Notes: a model not told the origin generated them from the letters alone. 24,667 bases of DNA from Gaiellasilicea sp963829845 (GCA_963829845.1 CAWHKD010000009.1:1-24667); one strand, 5' to 3'. Positions 1 to 8,296 are shown, counted from the stretch's first letter. Numbers and translations are program-made.

Positions 1-143
1 CGTTCTGGCCGGGCCCGGCCAACCTGATGGTGCTCGGCCCCGGCGGGTACCGCTTCGGCGACTACTGGAAGCTCGGCCTGCCGCTGCTGGCGCTGTTCGG
101 CGTCGTCGCCGTGCTGCTCGTCCCGGTGATCTGGTCGCCGTAA
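1..143 (+). CDS. C-terminal end of an SLC13/DASS-type transporter (partial)
   Basis: Only the last 46 or so codons are present; the gene begins before the window. The visible tail contains NLMVLGPGGYRFGDYWKLG followed by one hydrophobic helix and a TAA stop at 141-143. The 'N-L-M-V-x-G-P-G-G-Y-x-F-x-D' stretch followed by a final membrane helix is the usual C-terminal end of SLC13 (DASS) anion symporters, which import dicarboxylates, sulfate or similar anions. The substrate cannot be read from this fragment. The next gene starts 21 bases downstream on the same strand. Confidence 0.65.
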   Translation, partial: FWPGPANLMVLGPGGYRFGDYWKLGLPLLALFGVVAVLLVPVIWSP

Positions 144-164
144 AGAGCGATAGGTTTGCCTGAC

Positions 165-917
165 ATGCAGACCGCCGCCGCCTCGGTTGCGCTCCTGCTC
201 GCGCTCGGGCTGGCCGCCGGATGCGGCGGCGACGACGGTCCGGGATCGTTCGTCGGCGTACCCTGGGTCGTCAGCTCCGGCGTCGACCTCGCGGGCAGCG
301 ACGCGGTGCCGAGCGCGACCTTCACGGACGACACCGTTGGCGGTTCGACCGGCTGCAACCGCTTCACCGCGTCGTACACGGTCGACGGCGACGCGATGGA
401 GATCGGCGAGATCGCGTCCACGCGGATGGCCTGTCCACCACCGGCCGACGCGATCGAGCGCGCCTACCTCGCCGCTCTCGGGCGGGTGGCGACGTGGCAC
501 CTCGACGGCTCCGAGTTCGTTTTGGCCGACGACGACAACAACGAGCTGCTCCGGTACGAGGAGGCATCGCCAGTGGGAGACTGGGAGGTGACGGCGTTCC
601 TGAGCGGCGACGCGGTCACGAGCCCGCTGCCGGGGACGACCATCACCGCGAAGTTCGCCGACGACGGCACGCTGACGGGCTCGTCCGGCTGCAACACGTA
701 CCAGACGGCGTTCTCACTGGGGAAGGGCAGCATCGAGATCGAGCCGCCGGCAGCGACCGAGATGGCCTGCGACACGCCGCAGGGCGTCATGGATCAGGAG
801 GCTGCCTACCTCGCCGCGCTCCCGACCGCTGTCGGCTACCGGGTCGACGGCGGCTCGCTGGCACTCGTCAGCGCCGACGGAACGTACGTCGCCTCCTACA
901 CGCGCGCGCGGCCGTAG
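165..917 (+). CDS. Secreted lipoprotein with two META (HslJ-like) domains
   Basis: About 250 residues. The N-terminus is a short hydrophobic signal ending in a lipobox (LAAG then Cys, residue 20), so the mature protein should be a lipid-anchored surface protein. Two META-type repeats follow. The first carries 'STGCNRF' and a downstream 'RMAC', the second 'SSGCNTY' and 'EMAC'; each pair of cysteines is the typical META/HslJ pattern. HslJ relatives are linked to heat-shock and novobiocin tolerance in enterobacteria, but the molecular role is unsettled. I chose ATG 165 over TTG 156 because an AGG at 152-154 sits at proper distance from ATG 165 and the signal peptide then has normal length. It is followed 14 bases later by glsA, so the two may be cotranscribed. 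Confidence 0.8.
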   Translation: MQTAAASVALLLALGLAAGCGGDDGPGSFVGVPWVVSSGVDLAGSDAVPSATFTDDTVGGSTGCNRFTASYTVDGDAMEIGEIASTRMACPPPADAIERAYLAALGRVATWHLDGSEFVLADDDNNELLRYEEASPVGDWEVTAFLSGDAVTSPLPGTTITAKFADDGTLTGSSGCNTYQTAFSLGKGSIEIEPPAATEMACDTPQGVMDQEAAYLAALPTAVGYRVDGGSLALVSADGTYVASYTRARP

Positions 918-931
918 CGGGAGCCGGCTCC

Positions 932-1933
932 ATGGTCACGGGGCACGAGCACGACCCGGACGAGTCGCCCTACGTCTCCACGGGCGACCTTCCACCCGAC
1001 GAGCTCGCCCGCGCGCTCGTGACCGAGGCGCACGAGCGCTACCGGTCGACGTCCGACGGCGCCGTCTCCGACGTCTACCCGGCGCTCGCCCGCGTGCCTG
1101 CCGACCTGTTCGGCATCTGCGTGGTCTCGACGAGCGGCGCCGTCTTCTCGGTCGGGGACGCCGAGGTCGAGTTCGCGATCATGAGCGTCGCGAAGCCGTT
1201 CGTGTTCGCGCTCGTCTGTGAGAGCCGCGGGCCGGAGGAGGCCCGCCGCCTGCTCGGCGTCAACAGCACCGGCCTGGCCTTCAACTCGCTGGCGGCGATC
1301 GAGCGGAGCGCCGACGGGCGGACGAACCCGATGGTGAACCCGGGCGCGATCGCGGCGACAAGCCTCGTGCCCGGTGCGGACGCCGAGGCGAGGTGGGAGT
1401 TCGTCCGCGACGGGATCTCGCGCTTCGCCGGCCGCGAGCTCTCGCTCGACGAGGAGACGTACCGGTCCGCGTCCGAGACGAATGCCCGCAACCAGAGCAT
1501 CGCCCGCCTGCTGCAGAGCTACGGACGGATTCACGGCGATCCGTCCGAGGCCACCGACGTCTACACGCGGCAGTCGTGCTTGTACGTCACCGCCAGGGAT
1601 CTTGCGGTCATGGGCGCCACCCTCGCCGACGGCGGGGTCAATCCGGTCACCGGCGAGCGGGTGGTCGCCGCGATCACGTGCCGGTACACGCTCGCAGTGA
1701 TGGCGACCGCCGGGCTCTACGAGACCTCGGGGGACTGGCTGTACGACGTCGGGCTGCCCGGCAAGAGCGGGATCGGCGGCGGGATCATCACCGTTGCCCC
1801 GGGAAAGGGCGGGTTGGGTACGTTCTCGCCGCGTCTCGACCCGGCCGGGAACAGCGTCAGGGGCCAGCTCGCGGCGCGGTTCGTCTCGAGGCGCCTGGGT
1901 CTGGACATCTTCCTCTCGAGCCCGGCGGCGTGA
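932..1933 (+). CDS. glsA: Glutaminase (serine-dependent, beta-lactamase fold)
   Basis: 333 residues, close to the usual length of the single-domain bacterial glutaminase, which hydrolyses L-glutamine to glutamate and ammonia in the cytoplasm. The catalytic S-x-x-K is S85-V-A-K88 in 'MSVAKPF'. Other family blocks are 'NPMVNPGAIA' (usually N-A-G-A-I; here Pro replaces Ala), 'ETNARNQSIARLL', 'YTRQSCLYVTARDLAVMG' and 'VGLPGKSGIGGGI'. The ATG at 932 has GGGAG at 919-923, 8 bases upstream. Its stop overlaps the GTG start of the next gene (GTGA at 1930-1933), which suggests translational coupling. No key residue appears to be missing. Confidence 0.93.
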   Translation: MVTGHEHDPDESPYVSTGDLPPDELARALVTEAHERYRSTSDGAVSDVYPALARVPADLFGICVVSTSGAVFSVGDAEVEFAIMSVAKPFVFALVCESRGPEEARRLLGVNSTGLAFNSLAAIERSADGRTNPMVNPGAIAATSLVPGADAEARWEFVRDGISRFAGRELSLDEETYRSASETNARNQSIARLLQSYGRIHGDPSEATDVYTRQSCLYVTARDLAVMGATLADGGVNPVTGERVVAAITCRYTLAVMATAGLYETSGDWLYDVGLPGKSGIGGGIITVAPGKGGLGTFSPRLDPAGNSVRGQLAARFVSRRLGLDIFLSSPAA

Positions 1934-3843
1934 CCGGACGACTCCTGCTCCCGCTGGCGGTCCTCGCACTCGCCTGCTGTCCCGTCGCTGCCGCCGACCT
2001 TGCCGATGAGACCGCGCTCGCGCAACGTCACGCGCCGGTCGTCCGCCTCGTCGAGCAGCTCGAGGAGTGCGGGCACGGCGAGCCGTACCGGCCGACCGAC
2101 GTCGACCTGCTCTTCGACGAGCGGACGGTCGCGCTGCGCGGGCCGTGGAACCCGGTCGACCTCGTCAAGGTCGCGCCGAAGGCGGCCGATTTGGCGGGCC
2201 TCTTCGAGTACCACCTCGACTTCCCCGGGAACGCGCTCGACCCGGGCTGCAGCTACGAGCGCTGGGATCGGCGCCTGCGCGAGGGCCACGAACCGGCCAT
2301 CTACTCCCACGTCGCGTCCGACCCGGCGCACCCCGGGAAGCTGGCGCTCCAGTACTGGCTCTTCTACACCTACAACGACTGGAACAACCTGCACGAGGGC
2401 GACTGGGAGATGATCCAGCTCCTCTTCGACGCCGACGACGCCGAGGAGGCGCTCGGCGAGGATCCCGTCTCCGTCGGCTACAGCCAGCACGAGGGCGCCG
2501 AGGCCGCGGACTGGGGCGGCGAGAAGCTCGAGCTCGTCGACGGGCGCCGGCCGGTCGTCTACCCGGCCGCAGGCTCGCATGCGAACTTCTTCGACCCCGC
2601 CCTCTACGTCGGCAGCTCGGGCGAGCAGGGTGTCGGCTGTGACGACACCCGTGGGCCGCACCTCGAGCTGGAGCCGAAGGTGATCACGATCCCGAGCGAG
2701 GCGGCCGCAGCGAGCGCCGCCCTGCCGTGGATCACCTACGAGGGCCGCTGGGGTGAGCTCCAGGATGCGTTCTTCAACGGGCCGACCGGCCCCAACCTGA
2801 AAGAGCAGTGGACCGAGCCGATCACCTGGTCGGAGGACTGGCGACCCCGAGCCTATGCCGTGCCCGTGAGCGGCGTCTTCGGAACGGGCGCGACCGACTT
2901 CTTCTGCCAGGCGGTCGAGACGGGCTCGCGCGGCCTCGTCAAGTTCCTGCGCGACCCCGGTCTGACGCTGCTCGTCCTCGCCGCGGTCGTCGGGCTCGCG
3001 TGGTTCGGAATCGCCCGGGCGACCTGGCGTCCCGTCGCCCCGCTGCGTCTGGCGCGGCGGCGGACGTGGGGGCAGGTGCTCTCGTCCGCCGGCCGGATGT
3101 ACATCGAGCGCCCGCGGCTGTTTCTCGGGATCGGGATCCTGCTGATCCCACTCGGCATCGTCATCTCGATCGTGCAGGCGCTCGTGCTCGGTGGCTTCGG
3201 GCTGGTCGGTGTCGACACCACGGGTGAAGAGGCTGGCGCCCTCGTGCTGCTCCTGGTCGCGATCGGCCTCACCCTGACGCTGCTCGGGCTCGTTCTCGTC
3301 CAGGCGGCCACCGCCTGCGCGCTGATCCGGATCGACGCAGGCGAGGAGGTCGGGCCTGTCGACGCCTATCGACGCGCGCTGGCGCAGTTCCGGCCGCTGC
3401 TGCGCGCCCTCGGCATCGCCGCCGGCGCCTGGGTCGTGCTGACCTTGACCGCGATCCTGATCCCGGTCGCGATCTGGCTCGCCGTCCGGTGGTCGTTGCT
3501 CGCGCCGGTGGTCGAGCTCGAGGGTCGATCCGCGAGGGACACGCTCCGTCGCAGCAGTGCGCTCGTCCGCGGGCACTGGCTGAAGGTCGCCTCGCTCGTC
3601 GGGGTCGGCACGGCGCTCGCCCTCCTGGCAGGCCCCTTCCTCGGCGCGCTCCTGATTCTCCTCACCGATGCGCCGCCGGCCCTGCTCAACGTGATCGCCG
3701 GCATCGTCTATGCGCTCGCGATGCCGTTCGTCGCGCTAACGACTGCCTACGTCTACTTCGACCGGCGCACGCGGTTCGAGCTCGAGCCGGAGCGCGAGGC
3801 TCACCCGAGCGAGCTGCCGGCCGAGATTCAGATCACGGGCTGA
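1930..3843 (+). CDS. Secreted Vps62-like domain protein with C-terminal multi-span membrane domain
   Basis: 637 residues starting at the GTG that overlaps the glsA stop. It begins with a cleavable-looking signal (to about residue 22, ending near A-A-A-D). An extracytoplasmic domain follows with Vps62-family signatures: 'YWLFYTYNDWNNLHEGDWE' around residues 140-158, a 'VGYSQHEG' block and 'PAAGSHANFF'. A first helix at about 338-360 leads into a second part with some five hydrophobic segments (about 390-610) of the kind found in membrane-domain proteins of unknown function. The tail is acidic and ends Q-I-T-G. Vps62 domains are known from fungi, plants and scattered bacteria, with no clear activity. 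The stop overlaps by 11 bp the stop of the convergent GNAT gene. Domain assignment rests on motif recall, so function remains open. Confidence 0.75.
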   Translation: MTGRLLLPLAVLALACCPVAAADLADETALAQRHAPVVRLVEQLEECGHGEPYRPTDVDLLFDERTVALRGPWNPVDLVKVAPKAADLAGLFEYHLDFPGNALDPGCSYERWDRRLREGHEPAIYSHVASDPAHPGKLALQYWLFYTYNDWNNLHEGDWEMIQLLFDADDAEEALGEDPVSVGYSQHEGAEAADWGGEKLELVDGRRPVVYPAAGSHANFFDPALYVGSSGEQGVGCDDTRGPHLELEPKVITIPSEAAAASAALPWITYEGRWGELQDAFFNGPTGPNLKEQWTEPITWSEDWRPRAYAVPVSGVFGTGATDFFCQAVETGSRGLVKFLRDPGLTLLVLAAVVGLAWFGIARATWRPVAPLRLARRRTWGQVLSSAGRMYIERPRLFLGIGILLIPLGIVISIVQALVLGGFGLVGVDTTGEEAGALVLLLVAIGLTLTLLGLVLVQAATACALIRIDAGEEVGPVDAYRRALAQFRPLLRALGIAAGAWVVLTLTAILIPVAIWLAVRWSLLAPVVELEGRSARDTLRRSSALVRGHWLKVASLVGVGTALALLAGPFLGALLILLTDAPPALLNVIAGIVYALAMPFVALTTAYVYFDRRTRFELEPEREAHPSELPAEIQITG

Positions 3844-4651
3844 GCGGCCCCGCGAGCGCGAGCCGCATCTCGTGCTGCGTCCAGGCATTCGTGCCGCCGA
3901 GAGAGCCGATCGCGGCGTTGAAGGGGTCGCCTTCCGGCCCGTTCAGCCAGTGCAGCGTGCTCGTCTCGGCGGGGAGCGCCTCGATCAGCTCGCTCGCGCC
4001 CTCTTCGTCGGCGGCGACGCCCTGGAGGAGGGAGACGCGCTCGCCACTGCGCGTGAAGAGGATCGCCCCGCGGCCGCTTTCGAGCGCCTCGACGTCCTCG
4101 TAGTGCGCGACCGACTCGTCCGCCCGCTGCCACGGCTCTCGCTGCCGCCGCTCGCGCGCGATCCGCACCTGCGCCTGCTCGCGCGAGACGGAGCGGACGT
4201 CGTGCTGCCGGAAGCCACGCTGCTCGAGCGTCCAGACCTCGACGTCGCGCACAGTCGCGAAGTCGAGCTTCTCGTAGAGCGCGATCGCCGGCAGATTGGG
4301 GGTCAGCACCTCGAGCCAGAGCTCTCGCAGCCCGCGCGTCCCCGCGACGTCGATCACCTCGCGCATCAGCGCCTCGCCGAGGCCCTTGCCCCGATGCGCG
4401 GCTGAGACGCCGAGGCCCCCGATCCAGCCTCGGTCTCCACGGATCGCCAGCTTGCAGATTCCGGCCGGCTCCCCGTCGACGAGGATGACGCGCGACGCGT
4501 CGAGGTCGTCGTCGAAGGTGGTCACCATGAAGCGGAATGCCGCCTCATCGAGTGTGAAGGGCGTGAAGTAGCCCTCGTAGCCGGCATTGAAGATCTCCGC
4601 CAGCTGGGCGTGGGTGAAGCGGGAGGCGGGCTCGAGCACGACGGTCGACAT
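3833..4651 (-). CDS. GNAT-family N-acetyltransferase with degenerate second lobe
   Basis: 272 residues from ATG at 4651. The N-terminal half is a standard GNAT fold: 'GGLGVSAAHRGKGLG' holds the acetyl-CoA pyrophosphate-binding motif R87-G-K-G-L-G92, followed by 'LPAIALYEKLDF', the usual C-terminal part of the fold. Residues about 140-272 look like a second, eroded GNAT-like lobe that lacks the R/Q-x-x-G-x-G/A motif but ends 'QHEMRLAL', as in some tandem-GNAT proteins. The acceptor substrate is unknown. In-frame codons run upstream to 4828 but have no protein character. A TAGGCT box 8 nt before the ATG, without a Shine-Dalgarno, favours a leaderless start here. Confidence 0.85.
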   Translation of the reverse strand: MSTVVLEPASRFTHAQLAEIFNAGYEGYFTPFTLDEAAFRFMVTTFDDDLDASRVILVDGEPAGICKLAIRGDRGWIGGLGVSAAHRGKGLGEALMREVIDVAGTRGLRELWLEVLTPNLPAIALYEKLDFATVRDVEVWTLEQRGFRQHDVRSVSREQAQVRIARERRQREPWQRADESVAHYEDVEALESGRGAILFTRSGERVSLLQGVAADEEGASELIEALPAETSTLHWLNGPEGDPFNAAIGSLGGTNAWTQHEMRLALAGPLSP

Positions 4652-4659
4652 CGCGCCCG

Positions 4660-4665
4660 AGCCTA
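4660..4665 (-). promoter_or_regulatory. Candidate -10 box of the GNAT gene (leaderless start)
   Basis: On the minus strand this reads TAGGCT, 8 nt before the ATG at 4651. No Shine-Dalgarno lies between. It matches the TANNNT arrangement seen before several other starts in the window. Confidence 0.45.
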
Positions 4666-4775
4666 CCTTGGTGCTATGCGGGCGCCTTCGCCTTCTTGAG
4701 CGCGTTCCGGGCGATGAATCGAACCGACCCCCCAAAGCAGCGCAAACCCGCATAGCTCCATGACCACCGCGCAAC

Positions 4776-4967
4776 ATGTGGGGGATCGGCGCTCTGCCTA
4801 GCAAGAAGCGTGACCGCGAACGACTCAACGACGCCCGCTACGAACGCGGCAGGCCCCTACTCGAGATGGCCACGACGTCGCAGTCGATGAAAGATCTCCA
4901 GACGGTCTACGCCGATGATCCTGGCTACGAGGACGTGGCCGAACGAATCCGGGCTCACACGCCGTAA
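4776..4967 (+). CDS. Small hypothetical protein (63 aa)
   Basis: A charged 63-residue ORF beginning MWGIGALPSKKRDRER and ending in an acidic/amphipathic stretch 'DPGYEDVAERIRAH'. I recognise no family. For: codon pattern and composition resemble a real soluble protein in the second half. Against: there is no Shine-Dalgarno ahead of the ATG. A short inverted repeat (GCCGTAA-GCC-TTACGGC, 4961-4977) spans its stop codon. It lies between the divergent GNAT start and the unknown gene at 5130. Confidence 0.35.
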   Translation: MWGIGALPSKKRDRERLNDARYERGRPLLEMATTSQSMKDLQTVYADDPGYEDVAERIRAHTP

Positions 4968-5129
4968 GCCTTACGGCCGCCGTGGAGGAGTCGGCGGCAA
5001 GGCTACGCGCCGGTGGACGCCGTACCACTGCACCAGCAGCTCACGCCGCTCAACCGGGCGGACGGTCGGTTGAAATCGAGGCCAGCGTCACAGAAGATGT
5101 AACGACACGCACGAACAAGGGGGTTCGGC
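4968..5129. other. Short non-coding stretch before the 5130 gene
   Basis: Apart from the inverted repeat at the upstream stop codon (4961-4977) and a good ribosome site near its right end (AAGGGGG, about 5117-5123), I see no gene or recognisable element in this stretch. Its short ORFs have no protein character. Confidence 0.4.
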
Positions 5130-5432
5130 ATGCCCTGGTCCTGGGCTCGTGTCTCGACAGGGACAAGCCCGAAGCTGCGGAATTGCATGGGCGTCGACAC
5201 GTCGGCCGCGAAGGCCGAGCAGTGCATCAGAAAGATCGTCGAAGACCGCGGCGGCGAGGTCGCCGACGTCAAGTTCGAGCCGAACGGCAGGTGGGCTCGC
5301 GTCAACTTCTACTGGGAGGATCCCCGCGTCAAGCACGGCATCGTCCTCGACCTGCAGGCTCAGCAGGTGCTCGATGTGATCTCTGCGGAGGAGATGGACG
5401 CTCTGAACGGCGGCGACGGCTCGGTGACCTGA
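5130..5432 (+). CDS. Small hypothetical protein (100 aa)
   Basis: The ATG at 5130 is preceded by AAGGGGG at a spacing of about 6-7 nt, one of the better ribosome sites in the window. From about residue 20 ('MGVDTSAAKAEQCI') the sequence looks like a small alpha/beta domain: an amphipathic helix ('AAKAEQCIRKIVEDRGG'), two alternating strands ('EVADVKFEP', 'WARVNFYWED'), then 'KHGIVLDLQAQQVLDVISAEEM'. The first 19 residues look less conserved, so ATG 5187 is an alternative start. I do not recognise the family. It ends 19 bases before the GTG of the large cyclase/NTPase protein on the same strand, so cotranscription is likely. Confidence 0.65.
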   Translation: MPWSWARVSTGTSPKLRNCMGVDTSAAKAEQCIRKIVEDRGGEVADVKFEPNGRWARVNFYWEDPRVKHGIVLDLQAQQVLDVISAEEMDALNGGDGSVT

Positions 5433-5451
5433 CCCACGGAGTCGGCGCGAC

Positions 5452-8040
5452 GTGCCGGAGCTGCCGCACGGGACCGTCACGCTCCTCTTCTCGGACGTCG
5501 AGGGGTCGACCCGGCTCGCCCGGCTCCTCGGCGCCCGTTACGACGAAGCCCTCGCGGCGCACCGCCGCCTCCTGCGGGAGGCATTCGCCGCGAACGGCGG
5601 CAGCGAGGTCGACACACAGGGTGACGCGTTCCTCGTCGCGTTCGACCGTGCTCGGGAGGCGTTGAACGCGGCGGCGGCTGCACAGCGCTCGCTCGCCGAG
5701 CACGAGTGGCCGGAGGGGGAGCCGGTGCTCGTTCGGATCGGCGTCCATACCGGCGAGCCCGAGCTGACTGCGGGTGGGTACTACGTTGGCGTCGACCTCA
5801 CGCGTGGCGCTCGCATCTGCGCCGCCGCACACGGCGGCCAGGTGGTGCTCTCCCAGGCGACGAGGGACCTTGCCGGCGAGGGCGTCGAGGTGCGCGACCT
5901 CGGCGACCACCGCCTGAAGGGCATCCCCCAGCCGGAGCGGCTGTTCCAACTCGTCGCGCCCGGCCTCGGCTTCGACTTCCCGCCACTCCAGGCGCAGCGG
6001 CTCGGGAACCTCCCCATTCCGCGCAGCCCCATCGTCGGCCGTCGCGAAGAGAGCGGGCAAATCGTCGAGGCTCTCCGCTCGACTCCGGTGCTGACGCTGA
6101 CCGGGCCGGGCGGGATCGGCAAGACGCGCCTGGCGGTCGAGATTGCGCGGACGGTCGCACCGTCGTACGGCGACGGCGCGTTCTTCGTCGGGCTCGCCGC
6201 GGTCGACGACCCGCTGGCCGTGCCGGCCGTCGTCGCCCGGACGCTCGGCCTCAGCGAGGAGCCCGGCGAGTCGCCGGCCGACGCGCTCGCACGAGGTCTC
6301 CGCGATCGCGAGCTCCTGCTCCTGCTGGACAACTTCGAGCGCGTCATCGCCGCGGCGCCACTCGTCGCCGACCTGATCGAGGCTTGCCCGAGGCTGACGG
6401 TGCTGACGACGAGCCGCGAGCGACTGCACCTCGCGGACGAGACCGAATACGCCGTGCCGTCACTCCCCGAGCACGACGCGGTCCCGCTCTTCCTTGCCCG
6501 CGCCCGGGCGGCGCGGGCAGCGCCGGAGCCCACGCACGCCGAGCTCGAGGACATTCGCGCGATCTGCCGGCGGCTCGAGGGCCTGCCGCTCGCGATCGAA
6601 CTCGCGGCTGCCCGCGTTCGCCTGCTGCCGCTGTCCGAGATCCTCTCCCGCCTCGAACAGCGGCTCGCGTTCTTGACCGGTGGGCCGCAGGACTTGCCGG
6701 CACGACAGCAGACGCTCGCTGCGACGATCGACTGGAGCTACGCGTTGCTCGAGCCCGACGAGCAGGCAGCACTGAAGCAGCTCGCCGTCTTCGCGGGTGG
6801 TTTCACCCTCGCCGCCGCGTCTGCGGTATGCGGTGACGATGAAGCCGCGCTCCGCCTGCTCTCGTCGCTCCGCGACAAGAGCCTGATCGTCACGCGCAGC
6901 GCAGGCGACGGCGGCGCGCGCTTCGCGATGCTCGACACGATCCGTGAATACGCGCTAGAGCGCCTGGGCGCCGACGGTGGCGACGCGGCCGCGTACCGGC
7001 GTTTCGCCGAGCACTTCGTCGGGGTCGCCGAGACGGCGCACCAGGAGCTCAGCGGGCCGGAGCAGGGGCTCTGGCTGCGGCGCCTGGCCGACGACTACGC
7101 GAACTTCGGCACCGCGCTCGCCTGGGCCAACGACGCGGGCGCGGCCGACCTGCTGCTCCGCACCTCGGGTGCGCTCTGGCGCTTCTGGCTCATCCGCGGC
7201 CACGTGCGCGAAGGCCGCGAGTGGATCGGCAAGGCGTTGCGGCTCAGTCCGTCGGAGCCGACCCCGGCGCTCGGCCGCGCGCTGTACGGCGGCTGCGCGC
7301 TCGCCGTCGCGGATGGCGACCTCGAGACGGGGCGTTCGCTCGCGGTCGAGCGCCTCCGCGTCGCCCGCGCGCTCGACGACGACGCCGAGGTGGCGAGTGC
7401 CCTGGGCGCGCTCGCGAACGCCGCGGCCATGCGCGGCGAGTACCCGGAGGCGAGCGCGCTCTTGGAGCAGGCGGCCGAGCACGCGACCCGCGCCCAAGCG
7501 TGGCGGGCGCTCGCGAGCACGATGAACAATCTCGGCTACCTCTCGCTCCTGCAGGGCGACGCCGTCCGCGGCATCGAGCAATGCCGCGAAGCTGCTCGCC
7601 GCTTTGAAGAGCTCGGCATCCGCGACGAACGGGCGGGTGCCGCGGTGAACGTGGCGATGGGGCTGCTGAGACTCGGCGACGATGCGGCGGCGCTCGGGGT
7701 CGCCTCCGACAGCTTGGCGACGTACGCCGAGCTCGGGCACGAGGACGGCGTCTCCTACTGCCTCGACGTGGTCGCGGCCGCAGTCCTCCGTCGCGGCGAC
7801 GCCCGGAGCGCAGGCCTCCTCGCCGGCGCTGCCGACGCGCTACGCGCGAACACGGGCGCGGCGGCACCGCCGCTCGAGCATGCCCTGCACGAAGAGACTC
7901 TGGAGGAACTGCGGGGGCAACTCGAGCCCGAGGATCTGGCCGCTGCACTCGCAGCGGGAGAGGCGGTGGCGCCGGACGAGGCGGTCGTGCTGGCCTCGGA
8001 GCTGGCCGAGCGACTGGTGCAGGACGCCGCCGAGCTCTAG
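5452..8040 (+). CDS. Class III cyclase-homology / NB-ARC-like ATPase / TPR signalling protein
   Basis: 862 residues from GTG 5452 (GGAG about 10 nt upstream). Residues 1 to about 165 are a class III nucleotide cyclase homology domain: 'LLFSDVEGSTRL' gives the first metal Asp (D15) and 'TQGDAFLVAF' the second (D58). About 185-480 is an STAND/NB-ARC-type ATPase with P-loop G218-PGGIGKT225 and Walker B 'LLLLLDNFE' (D293). The remainder is helical and TPR-like (repeating A/L-rich helix pairs such as 'ASALGALANAAAMRGEYPEASALLEQAA'). This architecture is common in Actinobacteria as AfsR-like or cyclase-fused regulators that use ATP hydrolysis and TPRs to sense partners. The usual substrate-specifying Lys and transition-state Asn are not at their expected places (D/T near 54-55; Thr in 'LTRGARI'), so cyclase activity is doubtful. 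Confidence 0.88.
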   Translation: MPELPHGTVTLLFSDVEGSTRLARLLGARYDEALAAHRRLLREAFAANGGSEVDTQGDAFLVAFDRAREALNAAAAAQRSLAEHEWPEGEPVLVRIGVHTGEPELTAGGYYVGVDLTRGARICAAAHGGQVVLSQATRDLAGEGVEVRDLGDHRLKGIPQPERLFQLVAPGLGFDFPPLQAQRLGNLPIPRSPIVGRREESGQIVEALRSTPVLTLTGPGGIGKTRLAVEIARTVAPSYGDGAFFVGLAAVDDPLAVPAVVARTLGLSEEPGESPADALARGLRDRELLLLLDNFERVIAAAPLVADLIEACPRLTVLTTSRERLHLADETEYAVPSLPEHDAVPLFLARARAARAAPEPTHAELEDIRAICRRLEGLPLAIELAAARVRLLPLSEILSRLEQRLAFLTGGPQDLPARQQTLAATIDWSYALLEPDEQAALKQLAVFAGGFTLAAASAVCGDDEAALRLLSSLRDKSLIVTRSAGDGGARFAMLDTIREYALERLGADGGDAAAYRRFAEHFVGVAETAHQELSGPEQGLWLRRLADDYANFGTALAWANDAGAADLLLRTSGALWRFWLIRGHVREGREWIGKALRLSPSEPTPALGRALYGGCALAVADGDLETGRSLAVERLRVARALDDDAEVASALGALANAAAMRGEYPEASALLEQAAEHATRAQAWRALASTMNNLGYLSLLQGDAVRGIEQCREAARRFEELGIRDERAGAAVNVAMGLLRLGDDAAALGVASDSLATYAELGHEDGVSYCLDVVAAAVLRRGDARSAGLLAGAADALRANTGAAAPPLEHALHEETLEELRGQLEPEDLAAALAAGEAVAPDEAVVLASELAERLVQDAAEL

Positions 8041-8158
8041 CCCGGTGCACAGCCTGAATGCCGGCAGCCGCAAACCGCCTGACTCCGCGGCTTGCGACAT
8101 GTTCCAGCGGGCGTGTTCCCACAACTCCCGATGCCAGTGATGGCCTCAGTTCTACGAG

Positions 8159-8187
8159 ATGACTGCGCACTTGGTCATGACTGCGCA
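8159..8187. repeat. 11-bp direct repeat ATGACTGCGCA, two copies
   Basis: ATGACTGCGCA occurs at 8159-8169 and again at 8177-8187, an exact 18-bp period. The second copy overlaps a 10-bp palindrome, ACTGCGCAGT (8180-8189). It lies in a 3'-3' intergenic region, so a promoter role is not obvious. Confidence 0.6.
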
Positions 8188-8242
8188 GTGAACCTTCGGC
8201 CGTTCGGGGCTTCCGTCACGAGTAACCATAGGGACGCCCTCG

Positions 8243-8258
8243 GCGGTCAGTTGACCGC
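8243..8258. repeat. 16-bp palindrome GCGGTCA-GT-TGACCGC
   Basis: Perfect 7-bp arms around a 2-bp centre. The loop is too short for a stable RNA hairpin, so it is more like a protein-binding palindrome or chance. It lies 10 bp from the larger hairpin at 8269. Confidence 0.4.
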
Positions 8259-8268
8259 TCAGCAGAAA

Positions 8269-8296
8269 GGCCGCCCTGATCCGAGGCAGGGCGGCC
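8269..8296. terminator. Hairpin between convergent genes, candidate terminator
   Basis: Perfect 10-bp arms GGCCGCCCTG (8269-8278) and CAGGGCGGCC (8287-8296) with an 8-nt loop. On the minus strand the stem is followed by TTTCTG, so it would best serve the RHH-Ino1 transcript ending at 8420. There is no long U-tract in either direction, as is usual in high-GC Actinobacteria. Confidence 0.55.

Noticed and set aside
896..1969. 357-codon antisense frame over glsA
   Set aside because: Covers a complete glutaminase on the other strand and shows only composition-driven residues.
1717..3576. 619-codon antisense frame over the Vps62-like gene
   Set aside because: Low-complexity R/D/E/V-rich translation, a mirror of the sense codons; the sense gene has a signal peptide and domain motifs.
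4961..4977. Hairpin at the stop of the 63-residue ORF as terminator
   Set aside because: Only 7-bp arms with a 3-nt loop, half of it overlapping the coding end, and no U-tract.
8159..8187. Possible CRISPR or iteron origin
   Set aside because: Only two 11-bp copies with a 7-bp gap and no further units; no cas or replication genes nearby.
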